Assembly: GCA_937881505.1 (NCBI GenBank)
Contig: CALGEM010000163.1
Coordinates: 1 to 21,616 of the forward strand
Length of the DNA: 21,616 bases
Direction of reading: 5' to 3'
From: an uncultured euryarchaeote
GTDB lineage: Archaea; Thermoplasmatota; Poseidoniia; Poseidoniales; Poseidoniaceae
Shown here piece after piece: positions 1 through 7,981 of the stretch. Made by a program: the position numbers and the translations under genes. The notes beneath the pieces are model-generated. The model was given only the letters and a program-made list of their open reading frames with translations. It made no database searches and was not told where the DNA came from. Numbering within the stretch: the first letter of the stretch is position 1; every line of letters starts with the position of its first letter.

Positions 1-996
1 CTCTTTTTCGATGGCCTCCTGCACGGCAGGAACACGGGTCGAACCGCCGACGAGAATGACCTTGTCGACGTCGCCCTTTTTCAGTCCGGCGTCCTTCATG
101 GCCTGGCGCGTGGGAACCATCGTTTTCTCGATGAGTTTGGCGATGAGGTCCTCAAACTTGGCTCGGGAGAGCGAGAGGTCCATGTGAACCGGTTGGCCGT
201 CGGCCATGGAGATGAACGGCAGGTTGACCTGGGTTTGCTGGGTGCCTGAGAGTTCGATTTTGGCCTTCTCAGCGGCTTCCTTCAAGCGCGACATCGCTTG
301 CTTGTCCTTGGACAAATCAATGCCGGTGTCCTTCTTGAATTCGGCGACCATCCAATCGATGATCTTCTCATCAAAGTCGTCACCACCGAGCTTGTTGTTG
401 CCCGCCGTGGCTTTCACCTCAATCTGAGGTTGGCCGTCCACTTCGTAGATTTCGAGCACGGAGACGTCAAAGGTTCCACCGCCCAAATCGTAGACCAAGA
501 TGGTCTGGTCCTGAGTTTTGTCCACGCCGTACGCCAAAGCGGCGGCCGTGGGTTCGTTGATGATACGCAAGACCTCGAGCCCGGCGATGCGGCCGGCGTC
601 TTTGGTCGCTTTTCGCTGAGCATCGGTGAAGTAAGCAGGGCAGGTGATGACCGCTTGCTTCACTTCGTGGCCGAGGTAGGCTTCTGCGTCCGCTTTCAGC
701 TTCTGGAGAATGAAGGCCGAAACTTCCTGTGGGGTGTAAGTGGTGTCGTCCACGTCGGTGGACCACTTCGTTCCCATGTGCCGCTTCACGGAAATCATGG
801 TTCGGTCGGCGTTGGTAACCGCTTGTCGCTTGGCGGTCACGCCGATGAGTCGCTCACCGCCGTCTTTGGCGAAGGCCACCACCGAGGGGGTGGTTCGGGC
901 GCCTTCTGCGTTCGGGATCACCACGGGTTCACCGTTTTCGATGGTGGCCACGCAGCTGTTCGTCGTTCCTAGGTCAATTCCAATCACTTTGCTCAT
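1..996 (-). CDS. dnaK: Chaperone DnaK (Hsp70), N-terminal 332 residues, cut by window edge
   Basis: This is the ATPase part of the Hsp70 chaperone, which binds unfolded cytosolic proteins in an ATP-driven cycle. The N-terminal phosphate motif GIDLGTTNS lies at residues 6-14, the second phosphate motif DLGGGTFD at about 170-177, and the adenosine motif VGGSTRVP is near residue 320. DLGGGTFD lies about 24 residues earlier than in E. coli DnaK, so the quadrant-I insertion of Gram-negative Hsp70 is absent, as is usual in archaea and Gram-positives. The substrate-binding domain lies beyond base 1. The start at 996 is preceded by GGACGTGA, a near-match to the archaeal Shine-Dalgarno sequence. The Hsp20-like gene ends only 14 bases upstream, so both are probably one transcript. 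GrpE and DnaJ are not in the window. Confidence 0.97.
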   Translation of the reverse strand, partial: MSKVIGIDLGTTNSCVATIENGEPVVIPNAEGARTTPSVVAFAKDGGERLIGVTAKRQAVTNADRTMISVKRHMGTKWSTDVDDTTYTPQEVSAFILQKLKADAEAYLGHEVKQAVITCPAYFTDAQRKATKDAGRIAGLEVLRIINEPTAAALAYGVDKTQDQTILVYDLGGGTFDVSVLEIYEVDGQPQIEVKATAGNNKLGGDDFDEKIIDWMVAEFKKDTGIDLSKDKQAMSRLKEAAEKAKIELSGTQQTQVNLPFISMADGQPVHMDLSLSRAKFEDLIAKLIEKTMVPTRQAMKDAGLKKGDVDKVILVGGSTRVPAVQEAIEKE

Positions 997-1010
997 TGTT
1001 TTCACGTCCT

Positions 1011-1697
1011 TCAAAAGATGGGGATGCCACCGTCGTCTTCGTCATCGTCGTCGTCGCCGAGGTCGATACTCACCTCCCCCGGGGCAGGGAGGATGTCGTC
1101 ATCATCGGATTCCAACGCCTTTCCTTGGGGCGTTAGTTTCAGGGTGATGTCGAGAATGCCGTTGTTCAGGGTCCAATCCACCACGTCATCGCAGGGATGG
1201 GGGAGTTCCACCAAAGCCAGCGGCTTGGGTTGGGTGGTGCGCATGATTTCGATTTGCGAACCGTTCTTGATGAGTTCAATTTCGAGGTGGTCGGATTCAA
1301 TATCGCCTTTGAGTGCAAAGTCAAGGGTGACCGACATGTTCCAACCGTCGAGGTACACATCCTCTGCAGGGAGTTTGACGGTTTCATCATCGTTGGATTC
1401 AAGTGCGGAGGGGTCGATTTCAACCGGCGCAGCGTCCACACGGATGTCCATGCCCAAATTCTTGAACAGGTCCTCCACGGAGGTGCCAGCGTTGAACATC
1501 TTTGAGATGTCAGAGATGTCGAAATTGAAATTCACCTCGCCCTTGGCGATTTTTTCGGGGTTGATGCCGAGGGCATCAAATTGGTCTTTGAACTGGTTCA
1601 TGAAGCCCTTGAGTTGTTCACGATTGATGGGCATGCCCATGTTTCGGAGCATCTCTTCCAACTTGTCCAGCAGGTCATCTTCCCAGTCGTCGGCCAT
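1011..1697 (-). CDS. Hsp20/alpha-crystallin-like (GvpH-like) acidic protein upstream of dnaK
   Basis: A 228-residue acidic protein, probably a small heat-shock-type holdase. Residues 1-80 are helical and charged. Residues about 117-190 form an alternating beta pattern with the Hsp20-type element LNNGILDITL (177-186), the usual last strands of an alpha-crystallin domain. The tail is Asp-rich (198-222) and ends in GIPIF, which contains the I-x-I pattern used by small heat-shock proteins to lock oligomers. Archaeal relatives are often annotated GvpH, but no gas vesicle gene is seen here. An in-frame ATG at 1751 exists, but it overlaps the TATA box at 1749-1758, so a transcript starting about 25 bases downstream would lack it; I chose the ATG at 1697. 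dnaK follows after 14 bases, supporting a stress operon. Family assignment rests on pattern only. Confidence 0.8.
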   Translation of the reverse strand: MADDWEDDLLDKLEEMLRNMGMPINREQLKGFMNQFKDQFDALGINPEKIAKGEVNFNFDISDISKMFNAGTSVEDLFKNLGMDIRVDAAPVEIDPSALESNDDETVKLPAEDVYLDGWNMSVTLDFALKGDIESDHLEIELIKNGSQIEIMRTTQPKPLALVELPHPCDDVVDWTLNNGILDITLKLTPQGKALESDDDDILPAPGEVSIDLGDDDDDEDDGGIPIF

Positions 1698-1748
1698 CGT
1701 ACACACCACTACTAAACCATCGGTTATGTAGTTGCCAAGGTGCAACCC

Positions 1749-1758
1749 CATATAAATC
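1749..1758 (-). promoter_or_regulatory. TATA box for the Hsp20-like/dnaK operon
   Basis: On the minus strand the sequence reads ATTTATATGG, a good archaeal TATA element. A start about 25 bases downstream would fall near 1725, giving a leader of roughly 28 bases before the ATG at 1697. No operator-like inverted repeat was seen beside it. Confidence 0.6.
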
Positions 1759-1842
1759 TAATGAAACCGGCGTGCTGAGTTGGATGGGCTGAGCAACACG
1801 AACGTGCAAAAGCAGCCCATTTGACGGCAAAAGATGCCTTGA

Positions 1843-1857
1843 ACGGGTCAATCCCGT
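1843..1857 (-). terminator. Possible weak hairpin terminator after pepA
   Basis: ACGGG at 1843-1847 and CCCGT at 1853-1857 form a 5-bp stem with a 5-base loop, 20 bases past the pepA stop codon. On the minus strand a short T run (CTTTTG) follows some bases later. The stem is short, so this is tentative. Confidence 0.22.
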
Positions 1858-1876
1858 CCGTTGCAGAGGGGTTGTT

Positions 1877-3370
1877 TCACTCGCCGGTGATCAGTCGAAC
1901 CATGGTTCGGACGTGGATGCCGGTGGCGCCGTGGCCGACCATCTTGTTGGTCTTGGCACCCCAGTAGGTTCCGGCGATGTCCATGTGAGCCCAGGTAATT
2001 TGCTCGGCGTCGTCGCCTTCTCCTCGGTTGGGGACGAATTGCTTGAGGAAAGCGGCGGCGGTGTTGGCGCCACCCCAGCGACCGGCACCGAGGTTTCGGG
2101 TGTCAGCAATCTTTGAGTCGGTCATCTCCTTCTCAAAGGCGGGCAAGAGCGGCATGGGCCAGGCAAGTTCGCCCACATCGTTTCCAGCTTCGTGAATACG
2201 GGTGCGGAAATCGTCGTCGTTGGACCACAATCCAGTGGCTTCGTGACCAAGAGCGACCACGCAAGCACCGGTCAACGTGGCGAAGTCCACGATGTATTCT
2301 GGGTCGTAGTCCGTGCCGGCCTTCCACAATCCGTCGGAGAGCACGAGGCGACCTTCAGCGTCGGTGTTGAGCACCTCGATGGTCTTGCCAGAGAGGGTGG
2401 TGATCACATCGCCGGGTCGCTGGGCGTTGGCAGCGGGCATGTTCTCTGCCATGCACGTGATACCGATGACCTTGCCTGGGTAACCACTGGATGCGAGGGC
2501 TTCCATGGTTCCAAAGACGGTGGCAGAACCGCCCATGTCGTACTTCATCTCGTCCATGTTCGCACCTGGCTTGAGTGAAATGCCGCCCGTGTCAAAGGTG
2601 ATGCCCTTTCCAACCAGCATGGGGTGTTGGCCCTTCTGGTCGCCGTTGAGCGTGAAGATGACCATGCAGGGTTTGCGCGATGAGCCCATGCCAACAGCGA
2701 CGAGCCCGCCCATTCCGTGGCGCTTGGCCGCTTCGTAGTCGATGACTTCAACCTTGACGTTGTCGTATTGTTTGGCCCAAAGTTCAGCTTTTTCAGCGAA
2801 AGCCATCGGGTACATGTCGTTGGGTGGGCAGTTGCCCAAATCCCGTGAGAGGTGAACACCGCTCACAATGGAGGCAGCTCGGTCGATGGCAGCGGACAAG
2901 GCCGTTGCGTCGCCTTCGTCACAGTTGATACGAGCGGAGAGGTTGCTGTCTTCGTGGTCGTCGTCTTTCTTCTTGTAGAGGTCGTAGGAATAATCACGCA
3001 ACATCATGCCCTCGGCAAACGAGGTCATGCAGGCCATGTCAGCACCGTGGAAGACCACGGTCAGTTCGTCGCCGTGAACCTTCTTGCAGGAGGCGACCAC
3101 CGTTGCACCGGCTTCGCGATAAGCGTGGACATCGGCTTTGCCTTCTTTGCCCAATCCGACGAGCATGGCTTTACCGCCTTCGGTTCCCACCAGGGTCATG
3201 GTGGCGTTGGCCTTGGCCTTGAAATCGCCATCAGCCAGCACGCGGTTGATTTGGCTCTTGAGCGTGGAAGGGATACCTTCAACAATTTCTGGTAGGGCTT
3301 CTTCCCCTTCAAAGAGCGGGAGAACGAGGGTTCCGTTGATGTTGTTTCCTGAACTGATGGTCACTTGCAT
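1877..3370 (-). CDS. pepA: Leucyl aminopeptidase (M17 family, PepA)
   Basis: Cytosolic two-metal aminopeptidase that removes N-terminal residues from peptides. The 497-residue length is typical. The signature NTDAEGRL lies at 335-342. Residues K255, D260, K267, D278, D337, E339 and R341 match the E. coli PepA metal and catalytic set (K270, D275, K282, D293, D352, E354, R356) with a constant offset of 15, so the enzyme should be active. The ATG at 3370 is preceded by GGTGA eight bases upstream, which favours it over an upstream in-frame start at 3409. A secreted M14 carboxypeptidase gene lies 123 bases upstream on the same strand, so peptides trimmed outside could be finished by PepA inside. 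Confidence 0.96.
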   Translation of the reverse strand: MQVTISSGNNINGTLVLPLFEGEEALPEIVEGIPSTLKSQINRVLADGDFKAKANATMTLVGTEGGKAMLVGLGKEGKADVHAYREAGATVVASCKKVHGDELTVVFHGADMACMTSFAEGMMLRDYSYDLYKKKDDDHEDSNLSARINCDEGDATALSAAIDRAASIVSGVHLSRDLGNCPPNDMYPMAFAEKAELWAKQYDNVKVEVIDYEAAKRHGMGGLVAVGMGSSRKPCMVIFTLNGDQKGQHPMLVGKGITFDTGGISLKPGANMDEMKYDMGGSATVFGTMEALASSGYPGKVIGITCMAENMPAANAQRPGDVITTLSGKTIEVLNTDAEGRLVLSDGLWKAGTDYDPEYIVDFATLTGACVVALGHEATGLWSNDDDFRTRIHEAGNDVGELAWPMPLLPAFEKEMTDSKIADTRNLGAGRWGGANTAAAFLKQFVPNRGEGDDAEQITWAHMDIAGTYWGAKTNKMVGHGATGIHVRTMVRLITGE

Positions 3371-3493
3371 GCTTTCACCATCCTCCGCCAACGAATTCCC
3401 CCACTTCAACCCTCCCAGTCCATTCCTTCCTAATCTGGACGAGTTTGTCGTCGGACTGGCCCCTGCTAAATGCGTGCGCTGGGTGGAACATGG

Positions 3494-4882
3494 TCAAGAC
3501 TGCGGCCCGATTTCTTCGCAGTCTTCGTCCTCGTTTCGAACCAAAACGCCCACACCGATGATGCCCAGCATGACGGCGACGGGATTGAACAGGCCAACAC
3601 CTGTGAGGAATCGGTCGTCTTCGTCGTCAAGGAACACCGTCAGGTTGTTGTCCACGGATTCGTTGACCCAAGTCGCTGCGTCGATGACACGCTTCTGATA
3701 GTTGAGGTTCCACATCCCATCAGCATCAAACACATCATCGTCTACTTGAAATGAAACCGATGTGAGGTTGGAGGCGTTGGCGGTAAAGTACGGTGAGGCC
3801 CAGAGCACTTCACCCGTGGGACTGTGGTATTCCAGACTGGCGTTGGCCGTGGACGCCAACCCGTGGTTGACGACATCAAGAGTCACGTCGTCATCGCTCA
3901 CGGTGATGGACTGCACGTCCAATCGGGCGCGCCAGTACCACACGTTGTCAATGAGGAAGCGCATGACATCCATCTCCTCGGCGAGTCGGTCGTTGATATT
4001 CTCAAAACTACCGGGAACAAATTGCTCGTCATCGGTCTCGAAGGTGAAGGTGGGGAAACCCATCTGGCCGTAGCCGTAGTCTCGGCTGGTACCGCAGTTC
4101 GGGTACAGGCCTTGGTTGGCGTTTTGAATGGGGATTTCAGAGACATTGGCTTGTACATCATCTCGGATTCGCCAAAACAACTCCCAGTCGGGGGGTTGTT
4201 CGGGCCACTTTCCCCATGGATAGAGAATGATCCACACACCGGTGTGCATGGTCACATAGAGGTCGGCATCCGTCACATGGGCATTGATGTAGGCTGCGTT
4301 GGCAGCCGTTTCTGCTTCGCTAAAGGCGCTGCTTCCGGGTTGAGTGGTGGGGCAGGTGTTCCAGTAGTGGTCATAGTTTCGATTCAAGTCAACCTGATTG
4401 ATGTTCCATCGGGTGTCGATGTCGTTGCCGTCCGGGTTGAGCATGATGAGGATGTGGAGTTCGGTGTTCTGCAAGACGGTGATGGCCTCTTCGTTGCCCT
4501 CGGCCCAGCCGTTGATGTACCACTTTGCTGAAAGCCAAGCGAGGGCTGTTCCGAGGTATTCGTTGCCGTGATGACCGCCATCGATGTAGATGATTTCCTT
4601 GGCTGAACCGTTCGGTTTGGTGTCCATCGACCAGTCGGACAGCCGAACCACCCACAGGGTCTTGCCGAGTTCAGATTCTCCGGCACTGGTCAAGTCAACG
4701 ATTTCGGGATAATCATCGGCCCACTCGTTGACCTCCATCGTCAGTGCCGCCCAGGACATGTGAACGTGACTGTCAACAGGGTCGCCGGGCCAAGCATAGA
4801 GCTGTTCGGGATCAAATTGAGCCGAAGCCGCTGGAATGCACGCCATCAGCATGCAGAGGACCAGCCCAACCGCTACGCGCAT
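3494..4882 (-). CDS. Secreted, membrane-anchored M14 zinc carboxypeptidase
   Basis: A 462-residue extracellular peptidase of the carboxypeptidase A family. Residues 1-21 form a signal peptide ending in AASA. The zinc ligands are visible as HGNE (H105, E108) and H213 (TMHTG); N167-R168 fit the substrate carboxylate-binding pair and E282 in FTFETDD fits the catalytic glutamate. Residues about 316-425 form a beta-rich C-terminal domain, followed by one membrane helix (about 431-448) and a short acidic tail. The ATG at 4882 has GAGGGG just upstream; a TTG at 4903 is in frame but would spoil the signal peptide. It lies 48 bases downstream of a DUF-type gene and upstream of pepA. It should face the outside of the cell and feed scavenged protein into peptide uptake. 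Confidence 0.92.
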   Translation of the reverse strand: MRVAVGLVLCMLMACIPAASAQFDPEQLYAWPGDPVDSHVHMSWAALTMEVNEWADDYPEIVDLTSAGESELGKTLWVVRLSDWSMDTKPNGSAKEIIYIDGGHHGNEYLGTALAWLSAKWYINGWAEGNEEAITVLQNTELHILIMLNPDGNDIDTRWNINQVDLNRNYDHYWNTCPTTQPGSSAFSEAETAANAAYINAHVTDADLYVTMHTGVWIILYPWGKWPEQPPDWELFWRIRDDVQANVSEIPIQNANQGLYPNCGTSRDYGYGQMGFPTFTFETDDEQFVPGSFENINDRLAEEMDVMRFLIDNVWYWRARLDVQSITVSDDDVTLDVVNHGLASTANASLEYHSPTGEVLWASPYFTANASNLTSVSFQVDDDVFDADGMWNLNYQKRVIDAATWVNESVDNNLTVFLDDEDDRFLTGVGLFNPVAVMLGIIGVGVLVRNEDEDCEEIGPQS

Positions 4883-4930
4883 GGTTTCCCCTCGTGGATG
4901 CAAATCAAAAACGCTTGCATTGGCGACACT

Positions 4931-5350
4931 TTACCAGTCGGAGGTGAAAGCGTTCGGGTTGGCGACTTTCTCGCCTTCTCGGGTCCAAATGCTTGGCCCG
5001 TCAGTGGCGTAAATGTCGGCGAAGGGATCGATTTCGTCTTCCTGGAGATTGCGCTGCATGTAGGCTTCCACACGTTCTCGAAGGTCGGGCTTGAACTTCC
5101 AATAGTGGATGCGCCATTCTCGACCGTCCCATAGCGTGGTCTCTTCCGACTCGGTGGTGAGAAGATCGTAATCTTGGAACATGTAAAACAGGTTGCGGTC
5201 GGTTGGTTCAAGCGCATTATCGATGATGCGGTTATAGAAACCAAAGAAACCCAAGGCGTGTTCTGCCATGCCTTGTGCGACTTCGGTATCCATGTCCAAG
5301 TCGATGTGTTGCTGAATCGCCTTTGTCAATTCTGCGAGTGTCATTCCCAT
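4931..5350 (-). CDS. Conserved archaeal protein of unknown function (possibly DUF6015)
   Basis: A 139-residue soluble protein with no signal peptide or membrane segment. It has an N-terminal helix pair (about 5-40), then a highly aromatic, acidic centre (FFGFYN, LFYMFQDYD, EETTLWDGREWRIHYWKF). The character resembles a small Thermoplasmata/Poseidoniales family that I believe is called DUF6015, but I cannot confirm this by eye. The ATG at 5350 has GGAGGGG seven bases upstream and a TATA box about 50 bases upstream, so it probably begins the minus-strand transcript that continues into the carboxypeptidase gene 48 bases on. Function is unknown. Confidence 0.8.
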   Translation of the reverse strand: MGMTLAELTKAIQQHIDLDMDTEVAQGMAEHALGFFGFYNRIIDNALEPTDRNLFYMFQDYDLLTTESEETTLWDGREWRIHYWKFKPDLRERVEAYMQRNLQEDEIDPFADIYATDGPSIWTREGEKVANPNAFTSDW

Positions 5351-5399
5351 CTTTTCCCCTCCGTGCAGGCGGGAACCGGCTATTTTCGGTCCCCGTTGC

Positions 5400-5408
5400 T
5401 ATATTTTA
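5400..5408 (-). promoter_or_regulatory. TATA box for the 5350-4931 gene in a divergent intergenic region
   Basis: The minus strand reads TAAAATATA, placing a transcript start near 5375 and the ATG at 5350 about 25 bases later. The same AT-rich block reads TATATTTTA on the plus strand, and CCATATTAAG at 5421-5430 is a second candidate element for the divergent ureohydrolase gene at 5530. The region 5351-5529 otherwise holds no gene that I can support. Confidence 0.5.
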
Positions 5409-5529
5409 TTGGTCACCGACCCATATTAAGTGTTCCATGCTTTTTCTTGAAACCGGCTCTTTGGAGTATGAAATCGGGGTTTGTTGTTCATCGGCAGGAT
5501 GATGAAGGGGGCGCCAACCCGCAAAATGC

Positions 5530-6546
5530 ATGTCAGCGGACTTTGAGGAGGGGGCGTTTCTCGGCCTTCCAAAGGCCAGCGGACCCACCGATATCGCCGT
5601 CGTGCCCCTTGCCTACGAGTTGACAACATCCTATGGAACAGGGGCCTGCGATGGCCCCCAAGCCTGTCTGGATGCAAGCGCTCAAGTGGAACTTTTTGAC
5701 GACAGGCTCGGTAAAGACCTCCCAGCAGGCCACGTCATCAGCACCGAACCGGTTTGGGAAGGCCAAGCACCAACCTTGCGTGGCCAACTTGATGAAATGG
5801 CGGCTCACGCTCGGTCGTTTTACTCTGGGAATCTCTTCCCGCTGTTTTTGGGGGGTGAGCACGGCATCCTCCCGCCGTTGATTCATGCAGCGAGGCATCA
5901 CCCGGCCGTTGGTGGTGATTTAGCAAACCTGACCATCGTTCAGCTCGATGCACACGCTGACCTTCGCTCTTCGCTAGACGGCGAGATTTTTTCCCACGCT
6001 TGTGCCGCCTCACGTAGCCTTGATGTCGGTGCTGGCCGCCTGCTTCAAGCCGGTGTTCGTGCCTACAGTAAAGAGGAATTTGTCCGCATCAACACCGACA
6101 AACGCATCAGGACCTCGTTTGCAAAACAGACCCAGCACCCCCATAGCGGTGGCGAGGCCTGGCAAGCATGGCTTGAGGAACTCCGTTCGCTTTCTGGCCC
6201 GGTTCATTTCACGCTCGACATTGACGGCCTTGACGGCGCTTTGGTTCCCGCCACGGGCACACCGGTTCCCGGTGGACTGAGTTTTTGGCAGGCCGTGGAG
6301 ACGATTGAAACGCTGTTTGCCAACCCGAATGTGGTGGTCATCAGCGCCGATGTGAACGAAATCGTTGCTCAACCGGACGGGGTGTTGACCCAATTTACGG
6401 CGGCGTTGCTGGCCACGAAGGTCGTCGCCAGCCATGTTCTTGCTCGTCAAGAAGGGCGCTGGACCCCAATGACATCCGAGCAAGAAACATCGTTTGATGC
6501 AGCGTTTTTCACAGAATTTGACGGAGATGCTCTTTCATCAATTTGA
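5530..6546 (+). CDS. Agmatinase/arginase-family ureohydrolase
   Basis: A 338-residue manganese ureohydrolase that should release urea from a guanidino compound, most simply agmatine to putrescine. Metal ligands are visible: H111 in GGEHG, D140/H142/D144 in DAHAD, and D230/D232 in DIDGLD, with the substrate-loop glycines in ATGTPVPGG (241-249). Several normally strict positions differ: GGEH replaces GGDH, DGALVPATG replaces the DPxxAPGTG pattern, and the usual SHGT segment reads SHACA. The fold is secure but the substrate is not. It starts the plus-strand cluster; the stop overlaps the region just before the SpeD-like gene (35-base gap). With a deoxyhypusine synthase homologue in the cluster, the real substrate could be free agmatine or an agmatine-modified protein, as proposed for haloarchaeal eIF5A. 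Confidence 0.9.
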   Translation: MSADFEEGAFLGLPKASGPTDIAVVPLAYELTTSYGTGACDGPQACLDASAQVELFDDRLGKDLPAGHVISTEPVWEGQAPTLRGQLDEMAAHARSFYSGNLFPLFLGGEHGILPPLIHAARHHPAVGGDLANLTIVQLDAHADLRSSLDGEIFSHACAASRSLDVGAGRLLQAGVRAYSKEEFVRINTDKRIRTSFAKQTQHPHSGGEAWQAWLEELRSLSGPVHFTLDIDGLDGALVPATGTPVPGGLSFWQAVETIETLFANPNVVVISADVNEIVAQPDGVLTQFTAALLATKVVASHVLARQEGRWTPMTSEQETSFDAAFFTEFDGDALSSI

Positions 6547-6581
6547 AAAAGAGCGCAGTAGGGCATGCGGCAGGTGAAGAC

Positions 6582-6968
6582 ATGACGGGGAAGGCAAGCC
6601 AAGGCGCCCATGTGTTTCTTGACTACACCAACGCAGTTTTTGTGGATGAAGCCGCCTATGCTTGGCTTTTTTCGCTGATGCGAGAAGCGGTTGAACGAAG
6701 TCCGGCCAAAGAGGTTCACGCCCATCTTGCACCCTTTGATGGCAGTACATCACCGCCTGGATTTGCAGCTGTGGTGCTCATCGATGAAAGTCACATTTCA
6801 GCGCATTGTTATGCAGACCGTGGGCTGTTGGCCATCGATTGTTTCACCTGCGGCGAGACCGACCCGGACAGCATCGCAACCTATCTTCACGAGCAATTGA
6901 TGGAGAGAATGCCAGATTTGGAATGTGTTCGCCGACAGCGAGTTGAGCGTTTTATCTCGGAGGCGTGA
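6582..6968 (+). CDS. speD: SpeD-family pyruvoyl decarboxylase (AdoMet or arginine decarboxylase)
   Basis: A 128-residue proenzyme that should self-cleave before Ser70 to make a pyruvoyl cofactor. The core reads DESHIS at 68-73, with H75 and C90 (FTCG). The spacing Ser +5 His +20 Cys is the same as S63/H68/C83 in Thermotoga maritima AdoMet decarboxylase, so processing and catalysis look intact. The usual HTWPE segment is replaced by HCYAD. The ATG at 6582 has AGGTGA six bases upstream; an earlier TTG at 6543 overlaps the previous stop codon and is less likely. SpeD homologues are known that decarboxylate arginine (crenarchaeal enzymes) instead of AdoMet. The neighbouring ureohydrolase would need agmatine, so arginine decarboxylation is a serious alternative here. 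No spermidine synthase gene is in the window. Confidence 0.88.
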   Translation: MTGKASQGAHVFLDYTNAVFVDEAAYAWLFSLMREAVERSPAKEVHAHLAPFDGSTSPPGFAAVVLIDESHISAHCYADRGLLAIDCFTCGETDPDSIATYLHEQLMERMPDLECVRRQRVERFISEA

Positions 6969-6970
6969 CC

Positions 6971-7930
6971 ATGTCGATTCGGGCCTTTGTGGACGAACAC
7001 TATCGCCACTTCAATGCAGGTACAGTTCGCCGTGCTGCGGTGTCGCTCGTTGAGCATTTGGAGCAGGGCGGGCGCATTTTCTTGACCTTGGCCGGTGCCA
7101 TGAGCACAGCAGAAATTGGACGCAGTTTGGCCGATATGATCCGTGCTGGCCATGTCGCAGCGATTTCGTGCACGGGTGCTAACCTCGAGGAGGATGTGTT
7201 CAACCTCGTCGCTCACGATGCTTACGTCATGGTTCCCGAGCATGAGGACCTCTCTCCAGAAGATGAGGCTGGGCTGCTGGAACGCAAATTGAATCGGGTG
7301 ACCGACGTGTGTATTCCTGAGGACGCCGCCATCCGATCCATTGAACATCACCTGATGGGCGTCTGGCGTTCGGCTCAAGAGGCCAGCGAATCGCTGCTGC
7401 CACACGAACATCTCTACCGTCTCCTGCGCTCAGGTGTCCTCACTGAAAGCTACCAAGCCGACCCAAACAATTCTTGGTTATTGGCTGCTGCAGAAGCCAA
7501 CCTTCCTCTCTATGTCCCTGGATGGGAGGATTCCACGCTGGGCAACATCTTCGCTGCTCGTTGTTCACAGGGGCAGCTTCACCCCAATGTCGTGTTGAGT
7601 GGAACGCATTACATGACCGACTTGATGGCGTTTTACCGTTCATGCTCTTCTCCCCTGGCCTTCCTTCAATCCGGTGGAGGCATTGCGGGGGATTTCCCCA
7701 TTTGTGTCGTCCCGCTGCTCCACCAAGATTTGGGGGATGACAACGTACCGCTATGGTCGTGGTTTTGCCAGATAACGGACGCCACGTCCTCCTATGGTGG
7801 CTACTCTGGAGCGCCGCCCAATGAGAAAATCACCTGGGGGAAACTTGGCGTTGACACGCCAAAATTCAATGTCCACAGCGACGCCACCATCGTCCTCCCC
7901 CTCATCTTTGGTTATGTTCTTGACCTTTGA
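6971..7930 (+). CDS. Deoxyhypusine synthase-like protein, bacterial-type
   Basis: A 319-residue NAD-dependent aminobutyltransferase homologue. True deoxyhypusine synthase moves the butylamine part of spermidine to a lysine of archaeal/eukaryotic initiation factor 5A. Visible motifs are LAGAMSTAEIG near 36-46, SCTGANLEED near 60-69, VPGWEDSTLGNIFAA near 177-191, SGGGIAGDFPIC near 235-246 and the catalytic-lysine segment ITWGK with K291, the match to human K329. The AGDFPIC and SYSGAPPNEK segments resemble the DHS-like proteins of Bacteroidetes and cyanobacteria more than classic archaeal Dys, and relatives of that branch can make homospermidine. The ATG at 6971 follows GGAGGCGTGA, which overlaps the end of the SpeD gene, so the two are translationally coupled. 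Confidence 0.9.
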   Translation: MSIRAFVDEHYRHFNAGTVRRAAVSLVEHLEQGGRIFLTLAGAMSTAEIGRSLADMIRAGHVAAISCTGANLEEDVFNLVAHDAYVMVPEHEDLSPEDEAGLLERKLNRVTDVCIPEDAAIRSIEHHLMGVWRSAQEASESLLPHEHLYRLLRSGVLTESYQADPNNSWLLAAAEANLPLYVPGWEDSTLGNIFAARCSQGQLHPNVVLSGTHYMTDLMAFYRSCSSPLAFLQSGGGIAGDFPICVVPLLHQDLGDDNVPLWSWFCQITDATSSYGGYSGAPPNEKITWGKLGVDTPKFNVHSDATIVLPLIFGYVLDL

Positions 7931-7981
7931 TTGAGGCGAATGACCCAAAGTCTTGAAGGGGAGCCGTCCCACATTCCACCC

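Noticed and set aside
298..972. Long plus-strand open frame opposite dnaK.
   Set aside because: It is the antisense shadow of dnaK, caused by GC-rich codon bias; the DnaK frame has unmistakable motifs.
5437..5502. A 21-residue ATG reading frame in the leader before the ureohydrolase gene, possibly a regulatory upstream peptide.
   Set aside because: It has no ribosome-binding site, its inclusion in the transcript depends on which TATA element is used, and there is no coding signal beyond the frame itself.
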